Assembly (NCBI GenBank): GCA_963995505.1
Contig: OZ023199.1
Location: forward strand, 1,488,001 to 1,552,000
Source of the DNA: Hypericum androsaemum
Lineage: Eukaryota > Streptophyta > Magnoliopsida > Malpighiales > Hypericaceae
Length of the DNA: 64,000 nt
Direction of reading: 5' to 3'
Each line of letters opens with the position of its first letter. The stretch's first letter is position 1. Under the pieces are notes generated by a model that was not told the DNA's origin, ran no database searches, and saw only the letters and a list, made by a program, of their open reading frames with translations. Positions 21,727 to 33,928 of this stretch are shown piece by piece. The translations under genes and the position numbers were made by a program.

Positions 21727-21866
21727 CTCAACCTAGGTCATGGAATAAACAATTAATTTTTCTCTCATCCACATCAGCACAACCTAATTACTCTTTATTC
21801 TACCCACATCCGCAACCTGCCTCAACCTAGGTCACAGAATAAACAATTAATTTCTCTTTCATCCAC
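21727..21866. repeat. Direct repeat of about 48 bases, two copies
   Basis: CCTCAACCTAGGTCATGGAA with following ATAAACAATTAATT and CTCATCCACAT occurs at about 21,727 and again at about 21,819, separated by about 45 bases. It holds no gene. Confidence 0.75.
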
Positions 21867-22225
21867 ATATTATATACTTTCATTTTTGTTTATATAAAAG
21901 TTATATTAAATATACGTAAATATTTATTCCGTAAATAAGATAACAATAAATTTTTTTGGCTAAAGTAAAAAAAATTTATTTTTCTCAAAGTAGGAATACA
22001 AAATTAGAGAAAAATAACTAGAAGTATGTAATTAACTAGATAAAAAATTTAAACAAATTACGAAGACGAGGGAAGGGGCGAGTTTTGCCCCCACCTTTTG
22101 TTTTTATCTTTTTATTATTATTATTTTTTGCCACATGGCAGGGTCGAGGGCGGGGAGTGCATGAGTGCAGATGGTCTTAGGACTAAATCGAGTCCCGCCC
22201 TACGGTGGCTCCACTGACGACATCG

Positions 22226-22235
22226 ATATAAATAA
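22226..22235 (+). promoter_or_regulatory. Candidate TATA box of gene B copy 3
   Basis: GATATAAATAAG lies about 290 bases upstream of the ATG at 22,515, followed by CCCCCTTCG and a leader-like GA/CT-rich tract. Position and composition fit a plant core promoter. No start site can be shown from sequence. Confidence 0.45.
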
Positions 22236-22514
22236 GTATCCCCCTTCGTTCAACGGACAAACTCCAAAACGCAAGCCGCGACACCACAGCCCTTTCTCGC
22301 TCTATCTCGGTGTTCAAAATAACAAAGAAAAGAAACGAACGAAACGGAGAAGAAGAAGAATTCCCTCCTCCCCCTTTCTCCTCCTTAATCTCACTCGGGC
22401 TCTATTTAGCCTTTACCAGTTAGCAACTATCGAGAGAAACCGCCGCACCCGATTCGGAAACACCACCCAACCCCCCGGTCGCTGCTGTGGTGCCGTTGTC
22501 GATCTCCGTTAACC

Positions 22515-23516
22515 ATGTTGGCCGATTACGTATCCATTTCATCTCCCGATCATGAGGTTTTCTATTATCCGCTCAACTCTTTTTTTTTAATTATTTATTC
22601 TCCCTTTAGAATTAACCTCAGGAGGCTCATCTGGTGAGACTACAAGGCGATTTCTTATGCGGGGGAAGCCTTTGGTGGGTTATAATTTGGTGTTTGTGCA
22701 GCCACTAAGCCTTTTGGAGCCACTTGAAGATCAGCCCGTCGTTGCCAACGTGGGTTATTTATTCCATACTAATGGGGACGGTCGTCTGCCAGCAGAAGGA
22801 CCTGGTGTCTGTCTTCCTCGGGTGGTGGGAGCGGTTGGGACTGGTGTGGCCGGCTCGCAGCTTCAGGTAACAGATTGCATTCGGTTTGGTGTTGACTGTT
22901 GAGAGCTAGATATATGTTTAATGAACTGTCCGTCCTATTGCCAGAACTAATTTATTGTGACGCTGGTGGTACCGAAAAGCAGAATGCAGAGAGTAATGTA
23001 GAGATGATGGTGACTAAAGTTGGAGGAGATGGTAATACCCCTGATGTTGGTGGAGACAGCTTTGACGGGGCTGGTGTCAAAGACAACGGAGATGGTGCTG
23101 CAATTGTTGGTGATGGTGGCGGTGCCAACCGTAGTGTCTTGATGTGGCTGGGTTCGAACTTTGACATTGTATGGGTGCTTCTGATCCGTGGGATGAATTG
23201 GGTGAAAGCTGGTTCGTTTGCCCTTTGTTTGCTATCATTCTTCATTGATAAGCAGCTTTCTTTTAGCTCTAGAGATACACTTTACCTCAGAATTGCATTT
23301 TCCTGCGGTCTCTCGGCCTTCTTTGTTGCACCTTGGCATGTCCCTAATGCCGACGCTACACTTCGGGCTCAATACATGCAAGAAATAGCAGTTCTCACCT
23401 TGCTTATGGGAGTTCTGACTGTCATGGTGACAGCTTTAGATGAGGGGTTCAGAGTGCTGGTTCTCTTCTCCTGTATAGCCTTAGTCCGTGTTGGCCGGGG
23501 TTTGGAGGAAGACTAA
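22515..23516 (+). pseudogene. Gene B copy 3: EF-hand deleted and one splice acceptor lost
   Basis: Exon 1 (22515..22556, MLADYVSISSPDHE) and exon 2 (22702..22866) are recognisable and in phase. Exon 2 lacks about 105 bases that include the whole EF-hand, going directly from EDQPVVAN to GYLFHTNGDGRLPAE. The intron after exon 2 has lost the TTCCAG acceptor present in copies 1 and 2. The downstream frame (from about 22,917 to 23,516) remains fully open and encodes the linker and four membrane segments, ending GRGLEED. Rescue is possible through a later acceptor such as ACCGAAAAGCAG (about 22,980), which would stay in phase. It may therefore be an expressed variant without calcium binding rather than a dead gene. 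Confidence 0.55.
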
Positions 23517-24850
23517 TTCTACAGCAACCATATACTCAAAACAGATGGATGAGAATTACACATTTCCGGTTCTTTGTTTCTTTTCAGTCTTATTCCTTAT
23601 CGGCCTATGCATGGAGAAGCAGGAAGACTAATTGTGCCAAACATATAGTGATCTATACAAGCATATGCACAGAATATTGTCTTCTTTTTTTTTTCTTACT
23701 TGTGTGTATTGTGATCTTGTAGCAACCCTTTTTCATTCTCAGCATGCTTATTCAGGCATCCGGATATGTCTTGGATGGAAAGTGGAAACTCCTAATAAAT
23801 CATGTTATAATTTCCTGTGATCATTTTTATCCTCGCACCATCCCATTTAAAATCCACTATGTTTTGATATTCTAACGAAATCAGTAGTTGCAGGGTCGCA
23901 TGTACCGACTTTGTGTACTTTTTCCCTTGTTTCTCTCATTCTGCTCGCTGCCGATGCATCTAGATTTATGGCTCTCTACAAGGTTCACTTTATTTTTAAA
24001 AAAATTATTAAATTTTCATCGACCCAGAACTTGTCACTCAAAATGACTCGACCACTATCAACAACTCAATGACTTTATCAAAGGCTGCGTAGAGTTAATT
24101 GAAGGCTACGTAGTTGTTCTTCCTTAGATCAAAGTGGGCTCTCTGAAATATATATTTCTCTCTGGCCCACTATAAGGGCCTAATAGTGTACCTTTTTGGG
24201 CTTAGAGAAGGTTACTTAAATATATTATAAAATATCCATAAAAAGGGCCAACCCGAGGAAAGCTGTTCAAAACAATCCTCTGTGCGCGGTAGACTCAATG
24301 CTAGTACGTACTCAGTTTTATATATCAAAATTTAAGAAATAGACTCTCTTTTTGCGATGATAGAGTTAATTGGGTTACATCCACGGGGTACCATTTCTTG
24401 CGACCAAAAGTTTTAAAGCGATAAAACAGACTTGAATTTATTTCTCGGGCGAATGAATGTTCTATATATGAAATTCAAGTTGATAATAGCCTAAATATCA
24501 TATTTCTTTTAATATTTTCATGCGTCAAAATTTCAGTTTGTACTCGCCCAAAACAGGTATTTAATCCGGTATAAAACCATGATCAGAAATTCAGACATGT
24601 TATTCCAAGAATTAGGTGATTAGTAAAGTCTCCACTCATTCTTCTTCATAGAGTGATCATTAAAACTATTATCTTCCATGAGGTAGGAATTTCAACCATC
24701 AACTTTCCCATCCCTTTCAACTACAAAAAAAATATATTTGTACTTGAAAAAACTCAAAAGAAATTGAAGATCTTCTTGTAATTTAAGAAACTCATAAACC
24801 ATAAATCAAAATCATCCACCCTAACACCGGCCCATAATCGAAAGATTCTC
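23517..24850. other. 3' flank of gene B copy 3
   Basis: The 3'UTR and spacer. Parts match 11,956-12,920 downstream of B1, and 24,480-24,840 matches 3,980-4,350 inside the A1-B1 insertion. No other gene is visible. Confidence 0.5.
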
Positions 24851-24859
24851 ATGTGCAGC

Positions 24860-25149
24860 AACTGTTTACCGTCCGAGGGATTTGGAATCATCACAATTAT
24901 CGATACTCGTTCAAGCATGATATACTGCTAGATGAGGAGCTTAAGAGCCTTCTGGTTGTTGAAGAAACCCACAAACCAGAAATATGTCATCAAACATATC
25001 AATATGGCTAAGTCTTTACATTTACATTCATGTAACTTTTGTACACTGTTTATAATCAGCTGATTGCTGACCTTAGCTAGCTTAGTCTCAACATTAATTT
25101 TTGTATGGTTTCCTCCAAGATTATCAAATAGATTAATCTTGCTTATCAC
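24860..25149 (-). pseudogene. Relic of a second GEM-like last exon
   Basis: The minus-strand frame ends LICLMTYFWFVGFFNNQKAL plus KLLI and stop, and is clearly related to the end of the neighbouring GEM-like gene (FDFWFMGFLNHHKAFKYV). Upstream residues have decayed. It lies directly downstream of the intact gene's stop, so an old tandem copy was probably reduced to its 3' end. The same relic was later copied to 16,950-17,225. Confidence 0.6.
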
Positions 25150-26115
25150 GCTTCTGTACTCATCCTAGCATGAGATATTGTTTGCTGAACGTACTTGAAC
25201 GCCTTGTGATGGTTCAAGAAACCCATAAACCAGAAGTCGAAGTCGTCGACTGTCACCAGTTCTATGTACTTCTCCGATGGCTTCTTCGAGTTCTCGCTTT
25301 GGTTGGCTGCCTTGATCTTCTTCAAAGGGATCACAACCTGAGTGGACGTGTTCCGAAACGTCAGGACACACGAAAGCTGGCAAGCGTGGAGCTGTTACTG
25401 GAATAGATTGGCCATATTGGCAATTACCTTGTAATGGACCCTCGTAAACTTCCCATCAGGAGAGGACAGTTTGATCGATCTTTCGCTGCAGAAGGCGATC
25501 TTCTCCGTGGAGACGAAGAGAAGGCCTGCAATGGGACCGGCCGTGGTTGATAAATAGCACTGACAAGCCTTTAATAGCCTCTCTCCTTCTCCGACTGTAA
25601 ACAAATGTCTGAAGACTTTCTTCAGGCCTCCTACTTGAAGGATTCTGGCTCCCAGGCTCAGCTTCCCTTTCAGTGTTTCGGTCACCTTAGTCCCCAATCT
25701 CACTGCAACAAGTACACAGCAACCACTTAGATACTTGCCCTGTTCTCCACCAAGCCAACAATTCCAGGTTCGAACCTAGTAGGCTTTGATTCGTATTCAT
25801 ACTCACCATGTTCGCGGAGGCCATTCGCGAACTTGTCAGCTTTCTTGCCTAGCTTGTTCATTCTCTTGAACACCGAACCGGTTTTACCTGCAACACAGAG
25901 ACTCACTGATTAGTTCCAAGCAAAAAAACGGGTGAGCTGACCGAAAATGGTGATCAGAATGGACGAGGAGAGAAACCAAGCTTACTTCGCGAAATCGTCA
26001 GCGTCTTGTCTGCAGAAGTAGCAGCAGCAGCATGCCTTTGGCTGGAATTCTCAAGCATCAGCAACCTTGGAATTCTCTCAGTGGGAAGGGACACCAAGCT
26101 GATTGGACTCTTCAT
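25146..26115 (-). CDS. GEM-like GRAM-domain protein (GLABRA2 expression modulator family)
   Basis: Four exons join in phase: 25986..26115, 25807..25887, 25428..25702 and 25146..25337, giving about 225 residues, the usual length for plant GEM-like proteins. The second exon encodes KRMNKLGKKADKFANGLREH, a hallmark of the family. Exon 3 holds the GRAM domain (KVFRHLFTVGEGERLLKACQ, AGPIAGLLFVSTEKIAFCSE) and exon 4 ends it with VVIPLKKIKAAN and YIELVTVDDFDFWFMGFLN. GRAM domains bind lipids or proteins at membranes. Arabidopsis relatives are linked to GLABRA2 control and to ABA/stress responses, but this gene's own role is inferred. I start at 26,115 (MKSPISLVSLP) because it opens the frame joined to exon 2. 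Relics of the 3' exon flank it at 24,860 and 16,950. Confidence 0.85.
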
Positions 26116-26262
26116 TTTCACTTGGTGATCAAGTGAGAAATATATACTAATAAAAGAAGTTTCTAAGGCAGAAGAACTCCTCCTTGGGAGATATAACAAG
26201 CTCTTGTTGGTGATCTGGAGTTTGTTCAAGGAGAATGGAGCAAGCTTCTCTTGTTATAGGTG

Positions 26263-26272
26263 CTTATAAAGG
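26263..26272 (-). promoter_or_regulatory. Candidate TATA box of the GEM-like gene
   Basis: On the minus strand CCTTTATAAGCA lies about 150 bases upstream of the ATG at 26,115, a typical distance for a plant promoter with a short leader. Confidence 0.5.
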
Positions 26273-26279
26273 GAAGCTT

Positions 26280-29200
26280 CAAGTGGTAGGTGGGTCTCAA
26301 CTTTTTCTTAGTCCGAGTCATCTGTGGCTCAGCAGAGAAAACGAAGGGCAGACCAACTGACGCAGAAAGGCTATATTTTATTGGATTTGATTGGGAACTT
26401 TAGTTTCCATAAGAAGAAATAGGGGATGGATTGATCAATTTGGCTTCGAGTATCTTAGGACAATAAAGGTGGTAAAACTCTTCGTACTGAACTTTAATAT
26501 AACTACATGCTCGGTAAATTGCTGACCCTGATCACAAAATGAAATGTTACATGTAAGAAAATCAAAACACGGACCTCAGTCTGAACGTACTCTAGAACCT
26601 ACAAAAGTAACCACATTCATGGCCTATTGAATCTATATTCAGGTAGATCTACAAGATTCGGGTCTTTTTGCCATCCTCATCTCATTAGCTAGGAAATGTT
26701 TTGGACGATAGAGGAAACCAGGCATGTGGATAAAGAACATTGGATGAATTCCTTTCCACTAGGAAGGGTTGCACTATTTTAGTCTTAGTTGATTTGCATG
26801 TTCTAACATAGCAGCTGCAGCACAAAGATGTGGGAGTGGAGCCTTTTGAGCTGGCAACACAACTTTCTGATGCCAGATAATATCTCTACTTTCGTATTAT
26901 ATTCTAATATATCGTATTCAAAATCAAATATTTTCGGTCATATTTTAAGAGTGACTGTGTCAATAATATATTTTTTTATTTGTAAGCATTAAATCCGAGA
27001 CTTTCTTAAGTGAATCAAAATTTCTTACCACTTAAATTAGCTCAGATTGGTATTTGTAATTGATTCTTGCATACTGAGCCAATCAGCTGCATCATCTTCT
27101 TCCCTAATTGATGGCCACTTTTTTAAACATAAGATATTATCATGTGACCAATTTGAACATGTCAAAGGTGGCTCGCATTACTATTCTCTTGGATAGGATA
27201 TATTTAGTCTCGTGAATAAGAGGAAAGTGGTGAGTACCATATTGAAAAGGTGATGAATTATTGTTGGACCTATTTATGAAGTGAATTGTTATAAAAAAAT
27301 TTATTTGATGCGAAGATTTTAACATGTTATCAAAGTATGTTAATAATATGAATTTTTGTACTCGTATGGTACCTCTTTTAATGACATCAAAGGCAAAATG
27401 AAGCTCATTCAAACTTCGACTTAATCGTTTGAGGAGACGTGTCCATGCAAATTTCAACTTAATGTGATCCCAGTTTTTGTTCGAGAAAACTAGTTGGAGA
27501 ATATCACATTAAAAATGATGAATTATTAAACCCAATTTATAAAATAATAAAACTCTATCAATTAATTATTTTAAAATTTTGAGTTGAAAAAAAAATTCTA
27601 ACATTTTCTAGGTTTGGAAATATTTTGTGGAGATGACACCGAGTATAAAAGTAACATTATCTCTACTTATCTGATGTCATGTTGTCTTTCACCAAATCAA
27701 TTATGAGCAAATCTCGTGAGGTTGTTGGTTTAAGAATTTAAGGTAGCTGAGGTGTGAGTGACTAGACTGTAGGCCAAGCCATTTAATTTCAGAAACCGAC
27801 CTAGCCTCCCATTTCAACGTCCATGAAGCTTGTAGGTATGGTACATTTATTATACCACCATATATTCGGATATTTATTGGACCGAATAATCCATGTTTGA
27901 ATGGGATATAATCTTTGATAAAAAAAAATTCAATAAATATTTAACGCTGTTACATTTCCGATACTTGTTAAGTTGGAAGAACTTATTCACCGATTGATCT
28001 GATTACATTTACAGGTGCTAAACATGCACTAGTAGTAGCAAGTATCTAGCTCTCATGTTTGGCAACAAAAGGCAAAAACATAGTCATCAACACCTCAGCC
28101 CACGTTAAACCTGTCGATTGTGTCCATTTTGCATTAAAGTTTGACGATGAATTTTATAACAGCCGCATGGAAAGAGATTTTATGGTTGATCTGACGTGGG
28201 CATCTATAAAACCACTAATATTGATATGAGATCCAAATAAATTTGGACTAACATGTATAGGTGTCAACAATGTATTAGTACTTTGACTATTAATTCCATT
28301 AAAAATTGGGTTTTCAAGGCCACTCTTCGAAATAAATAAAAAATTCACTCCAAACACAAGGTTATTTTCAATTCCGGTGCAAATACTTCAAAAATATTAT
28401 CAAAAATTTGAGACTCACCATCAACAAGTTAGATCAACCAATAAGAAATTGTTGTAAGTCTCAAATTTAAGTCTTGATAACTTAACAATGTTATGACTAG
28501 GTAGCGAGAGTTCAATCAATGTATGAGGTCATAGTCTACGCAAATCTAAATTAGTTGATAAAATGAATGTATAGATACCAACTAGAGCTCTTTTAAGATT
28601 GACTTCCAACTTATTATTCTTATGGCCATTTCCCTCCCTCTTTTCAAGCAATTAGGCCATAAGGCTCAATACATTGTTTTGATTGAAAGAGCCCAAATAT
28701 TTGAAAATTGTACCTGAGATCAAAGTCTAAGTAATTGGAAGAAAAAATGTTACGGAGCCTACTTCCTTTGAAATCGTTAAACGCCCATTTTCCCAAAGTC
28801 AATACTTGTGGGCTGAGAGAGCCTTCAAGTTTGAAAGCTCGGTTAAATTGAAAAAATTAGAAGCTCAAAATCGGAAGCCCATTTTCAGTTACTGGTGCAA
28901 ATGATTACTAGCACATTCTATATGTCACACGGAGAGTTTAATTTATGCGGTCAATTATTAAGTTATAACTTAAATTAATCAGTTCTGAAAGTTATTATTT
29001 TATCGGAAATAGATGCATGTCATATGCATCTAGTTGGTTTTCTTAACAACAAAAAAATGCATCTAGTTGGATGACTGAAAGTGTAATTTTACAGTTGTGG
29101 ACGGGCTTCAATGCACGTGTTCCTGGTGCACTCGTATAAACAAATTTGAAAGGAAACAAAGCTAAACATTCACTAGGAGACCTACATGATTTCCGTACTT

Positions 29201-29970
29201 AGTTTATGAACTGAAACCGAGAAAAAAGCATTTTTACGTCAGAAGAAGAAATTATATAGCGAAGCCTTGGGGGTTGCTGGATGGCCTATAGCAATGTGTT
29301 GAATGACCCCAAAAATTAATTACCCTCTTACCTTGCATGAGCATATTTCCATTTTCTCGGGTAAGTAGATGTAATTTTATTTAAAAATTTACATGTAACA
29401 TATGTGCAGATGTAGAAATCTCTTGTGTGAGTATGAGTTCGTGTAGTCACTGATCTTATTAAAATATTTAATCAATTAGCGAGGGTATTGTTCTAATAAC
29501 TAAAAGGTCTCAAATTTGAATATTTGAAAATGCAACAGTGTTAAATACTCATTGTAAAAATTCTGCCACCTTTTAAAGATCTTATGTGACTCGAAATTGG
29601 ATTAGTCAATTCAGTAGGTGTCTGGATACAATGTGTTATAAACCAAAAATATATATATGGCTTCAATTTTCACGTCGTTGTCCAAGTTTAGTCACGTTGA
29701 AACACGGTATAATATCTCTTTGATACCCATAATGATTAACCAAGCTTAATTATGCAAATAAGATGACTGAATATGATCCATACGAATGATTGTAACTTAA
29801 CTACATGTGTTGAGTTTAAATTCTGGAATATAGTTGTATTAAAATTTGGTAAAGTATTATCGGTTTCAATTGTTTAACTCGGTTCGAATCTAGATTAGTC
29901 GACTTAACAAGTATTTAGGTATTAAACATTAATGAAAAAAAAACTATGCTTTATATTATATTGGAACATT
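26280..29970. other. Long AT-rich spacer
   Basis: About 3.7 kb with no frame of more than about 105 codons and no recognisable protein. A weak primer-site-like run (AACATGTTATCAAAG near 27,324) and fragments shared with about 35,290-35,370 (GGATTAGTC with CCGGATA/CTGGATA and TTATAAACCAAAA) suggest old repeat debris. I can call no gene. Confidence 0.4.
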
Positions 29971-29980
29971 TGTCAATTAC

Positions 29981-30162
29981 GGGGTTGGATTCAGTGGGGA
30001 CAAAACTTATCCCCACTAAAATGGATCAAAGTTTTGGACTTACAGACACGGTTTTTGATGTCTGTCAGATCTGTAGACACGATTTTTAATGAAATCTGAT
30101 GGTTGAAATAAAATTTCCTCTGTAGGGACAACTTTTATGTTGTCCCCACTCAATCCAAAACC
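29981..30162. mobile_element. MULE-type MITE, 182 bp, with 9-bp target-site duplication
   Basis: The direct repeat GTCAATTAC occurs at 29,972-29,980 and 30,163-30,171 on either side of the element. The element's ends are inverted: the left end is GGGGTTGGATTCAGTGGGGA and the reverse complement of the right end is GGTTTTGGATTGAGTGGGGA. Further in, ACTTATCCCCAC and GTTGTCCCCAC-type blocks continue the pairing. A 9-base duplication with such inverted ends is characteristic of Mutator-like elements. It has no coding capacity. Confidence 0.85.
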
Positions 30163-30171
30163 GTCAATTAC

Positions 30172-31020
30172 ATTATTGTTCCGAGTATTGCTAAATTCTA
30201 TATTATTTAGATCATAGCTAATTAATGCCATGGAAGCACTCAAATTAATTTGCCAATTTAAGATGCTAATCTTGAATGGTCAATGGCAATAAATTAAAGG
30301 CTCTAACCAATCCCTAAGCCCTACGCCATAGAAAATGAAACAACCTCATCAATACACCCCTATCTCATGACATGCCATTTATCCCTTATGTTCCCCTCCA
30401 GCCTCCCTAACTTCGTTCTCACCTATACAAATAGACTACTACGGCCCTAGTAATTTACACATTGAGTTGTATTAACCATTTGTGTATGGACCCTAGATGA
30501 ATTCAAGAATAATGATATTTTTATAGAATATTTTCCATCAGGAGCATGCTTAACTAAACTGCCAAGATACTAACTCGGCGGTTCGGTTAAGGATATGTTT
30601 TGTGGAACGTTATCTACAGAAGCAAGTGTCGCAACCGGTAGGAGATGTCGAAGATCGCTGAATTTCAAATATTATTTAATTTTAATACAAAAATTATCAT
30701 TTGTAAATATTAAGATCTTAACATTGATTTGTCTTTCCAATTATTTATTTCTCTACTTATTCTTTTGTTAATTAGCCCCATAACTCATATGAAAACTCCA
30801 CAAATCGGTCTTATCAATATCTAATTACAATTTAAATTTTGTATAACTTCGTTTCTGATAAATAACAACTTTGAACAAAATACATTATCATCTAATTTCG
30901 CAACAAGATTTTGTTGTTACAATTTCAAGTTTGTTATTATTTTGTTATATGATGATTTTCTTATATAATACTAAGTAATTGAGCTTCTCTCTCAAAAAAT
31001 AGAGCTAAAGGTCATGTGAT
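30172..31020. other. AT-rich spacer
   Basis: I see no coding frame, repeat array or RNA gene. Confidence 0.4.
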
Positions 31021-31069
31021 CATGCAGACATGGTAGAACTGGTACACAAACAAAAAGCTTGTTTGCTTC

Positions 31070-32938
31070 TAGTTTTGTCTACACAAATAAATAGTCTTTG
31101 AGTAAATCATTTTTATGTTTTTTCTCTTTTACATTTTCTCTTATTTTCAAAATTAATCACCTTAACATCTTTTCATGGGGTGTCTCAAATTGCACATAAA
31201 CATTATCAAAGCACTAGATGAAGAAAAAAAAAATTTCCAAAGCTTTCTTCTGATTGGTTTACTAAACTTTTGAATAGATTTTTTGTTGTAACTATTTTTT
31301 GAATTCACAATTCATTAATTTACAATTTAAAAATATGTAAATATGCTCGAGTTGTTGAAGAGCTATTTTACCTTTCCGAAATATTTTAAATATTAATGAT
31401 CAATTTCAAGTCATAAGAAAAATAGATATGTGGTTGAAACATCCAATTTTGATTGGTTACAACAATTTGTGAAGGGAATATTGTTGTTTTTGAGAAAAGG
31501 GAATATTTTTGTTTTGATTTGTTGTTTTTTTTGTTTTGGTTTTAAGGATCTAGGTTATTTTATTTTTGAGTTTTTTTGTTCTCTCCATGATGGGTCATTT
31601 AATGAAAAGACTTTTGCATACTAAAAAAATGTGGTGTATCCCAAATTGCACATGAACCTTGATAAAAAAAGTAGTTGGTTACAAACTGGAGGTGGGTCTT
31701 AGCTGTTGTCATGATGCTCTACTTTTTGGCTATCACCCTATTCGAGGATGTGGATGTAGAGGAGAAGAGGAGTCAGGGAAGATCGTTGCTCAACAAAAAA
31801 AATTTTGATTACGCCAAAATGACGAAAATAAAATTTTTACATGTCTTGCCCCCTTATTAATAAGTCATGTTTTAATACCTTTTTGTATAGGTCTAAGAAT
31901 TGGGTTTTTTGTTGTTCATCTCTTTCCCCCATCGCGGTTATTAATGCTCTTTGGAATGGTTGTTGTTGAAGTGATGATGATGGTTATTTACAGCTTGATG
32001 TCATTGGCTTTGGCAGGGACGTTAACTTCAGGAGGGCGAGCGACGTGATATTTGTGTCAACGTGCCGGCCAGAGGCGGAGTTTGGGGTTAAGGGTTTAGG
32101 CTATTTTGGTTTTTGTTGTGTTGATTTGTTATTTTGGTTGTTTGGGGTTTAAGGGTTTAGGCTATTGGATTTTTTGGTTTGTTTTGTTTCTCTCCACTAC
32201 TAAATAGTCTTTTGAGTAAATCTTTTCTTATGTTTTTTTCTTCTATATTTGCTCTCATTTTATTAATGCAATAGGTGAAGAAAAAAAAGAGTAAATTTCC
32301 AAAGCTTTCTTTTAGTTGGTTACAACAATTTGGGAAGGGAATATTGTTGTTTTTTAGAAAAGAGAATATTTTTGTTTTGATTTGTTGTTTTTGTTGTTTT
32401 GGTTTTAAGGATCTAGGTTATTTTATTTTTGGGTTTTTTTGTTCTCTCCATGATGGGTCATTTAATGAAAAGACTTTTGCATAATAAAAAAATGTGGTAT
32501 CCCAAATTGCACGTGAACCTTGATAAAAAAAGGTAGTTGGTTCCTAATTGGAGATGGGTCTTGGGACGATGATCTACTTTTTGGCTATCACCCTATTCGA
32601 GGATGTGGATATGGAGGAGAAGAAAGAACCGATGGATTTGGAGGACGGGGTGGTGGAGGAGGTGGTGGAGTCTAGCGCATCGTCCCTTTCCTTCTCTGAT
32701 AACGTGCCTATAAAAAAAATGTGGTATCCCAAATTGCACGTGAACCTTGATAAAAAAAGGTAGTTGGTTCCTAATTGGAGATGGGTCTTGGGACGATGAT
32801 CTACTTTTTGGCTATCACCCTATTCGAGGATGTGGATATGGAGGAGAAGAAAGAACCGATGGATTTGGAGGACGGGGTGGTGGAGGAGGTGGTGGAGTCT
32901 AGCGCATCGTCCCTTTCCTTCTCTGATAACGTGCCTAT
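31070..32938. repeat. Duplicated AT/T-rich block, two diverged copies
   Basis: The block 31,080-31,780 recurs as 32,185-32,700. Both contain AATAGTCTTTGAGTAAATC-like sequence, GGAATATTGTTGTTTTT, TTTAAGGATCTAGGTTATTT and CTATCACCCTATTCGAGGAT. Short frames inside (31,430-31,624 and 32,275-32,484) are mutually similar but T-rich and unlikely to be real proteins. A coding-like acidic stretch (DVDMEEKKEPMDLEDGVVEE) near 32,610 may derive from a gene fragment that I do not recognise. Confidence 0.7.
32485..32938. repeat. Perfect tandem duplication, 227-bp unit, two copies
   Basis: The unit starting ATGTGGTATCCCAAATTGCA at 32,492 begins again at 32,719, a period of 227 bases. I find no difference between the copies through CTCTGATAACGTGCCTATAA. 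The absence of mismatches implies a very recent event or an assembly artefact. Confidence 0.9.
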
Positions 32939-33925
32939 AATTGCTTGGGTGTAGTTTCTTGCAGAGCATTTCTGAACTTGGTTTCCGAATCAGCGAATGC
33001 ACGAGTATTTTAGTTGAATTGCATTATCTTGCTCTGGTAGATTGTTTTCATTGGGTTAGATGGTAGTGAATATTACTTGATTCAATGCTTACTTTAAAAA
33101 AAAAGTAATTGGTTACAACAATTTGTGAAAGGAACATTAATGAATTGAATTTTTATTTACATTCAATCGAAAGTATTTTCTTGTTTACACTTAAATATTT
33201 TAAAGAAGAAATATTTATCTTAGTATGTTTTAAATTTTAGTAACAATTTTAAATGAAATTTATATCTATAGAATCTTAATATATTTGTTTTACATTCGTG
33301 TGTTATTTATTTTTTGTTATTTTAAAGAAAATATTTTCTTGTTTTATTTTCTTGTTAGCCACCTAAAATGCTTGGATCTTGAAAGTAAAAAAATGATTCA
33401 TATATAGAACATATAGCTCTACCTATCTAATCCATTGTTGATACACAATACTCAAACATATGAGAATTTTTAAATAATTTATTTGTATCTCACCCTTCAA
33501 CTTTCTAGCAATTTCAAAAATTGATCTTTTTCCTTATTTTGTATGATGCTTCTAGGTTGTAGCATTAGAACATAATATCTAAATTATAATAAGTAGAAAC
33601 AAAATGGTATATAGGCATTAATAAATAATGTAAGCATTAAAACATCATTGATCATCCTCAGTAAGGAAGCATGCAAGAAGGAGAAGGAAATGAGAAAATG
33701 ATCGCTTCGAATATCTTTAATATCACTTTCTTTAATATCTTTTTTCATTTCTCTATTAGGGTTTTTATTTGCATAGTATATGTCAATGATCGTGACTAGA
33801 ATTTTTTTTTTGCAAAAAGAATTTATTCCTCGATTTTGTGTATTGTCAATTGGTCCAGATCATTCCAATATACATGCTGCACTGGAATAAAAAAGAACAA
33901 TAAAATACCACCAGAAGAAAATTAA
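32939..33925. other. AT-rich spacer
   Basis: No gene or array is recognised. Confidence 0.4.
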
Positions 33926-33928
33926 CAA

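Noticed and set aside
25760..25790. GGTTCGAACC, which resembles a tRNA B box
   Set aside because: No acceptor stem, D arm or A box is placed correctly on either strand; it lies in an intron of the GEM-like gene and is simply palindromic.
27310..27340. AACATGTTATCAAAG resembling a retrotransposon primer site
   Set aside because: Only a partial match to TGGTATCAGAGC, with no LTR end before it and no gag after it.
31430..32484. Two similar 64-69 residue frames (HDGSFNEKTFA ending)
   Set aside because: They are T-rich duplicates of non-coding sequence with low-complexity hydrophobic content; similarity comes from the block duplication.
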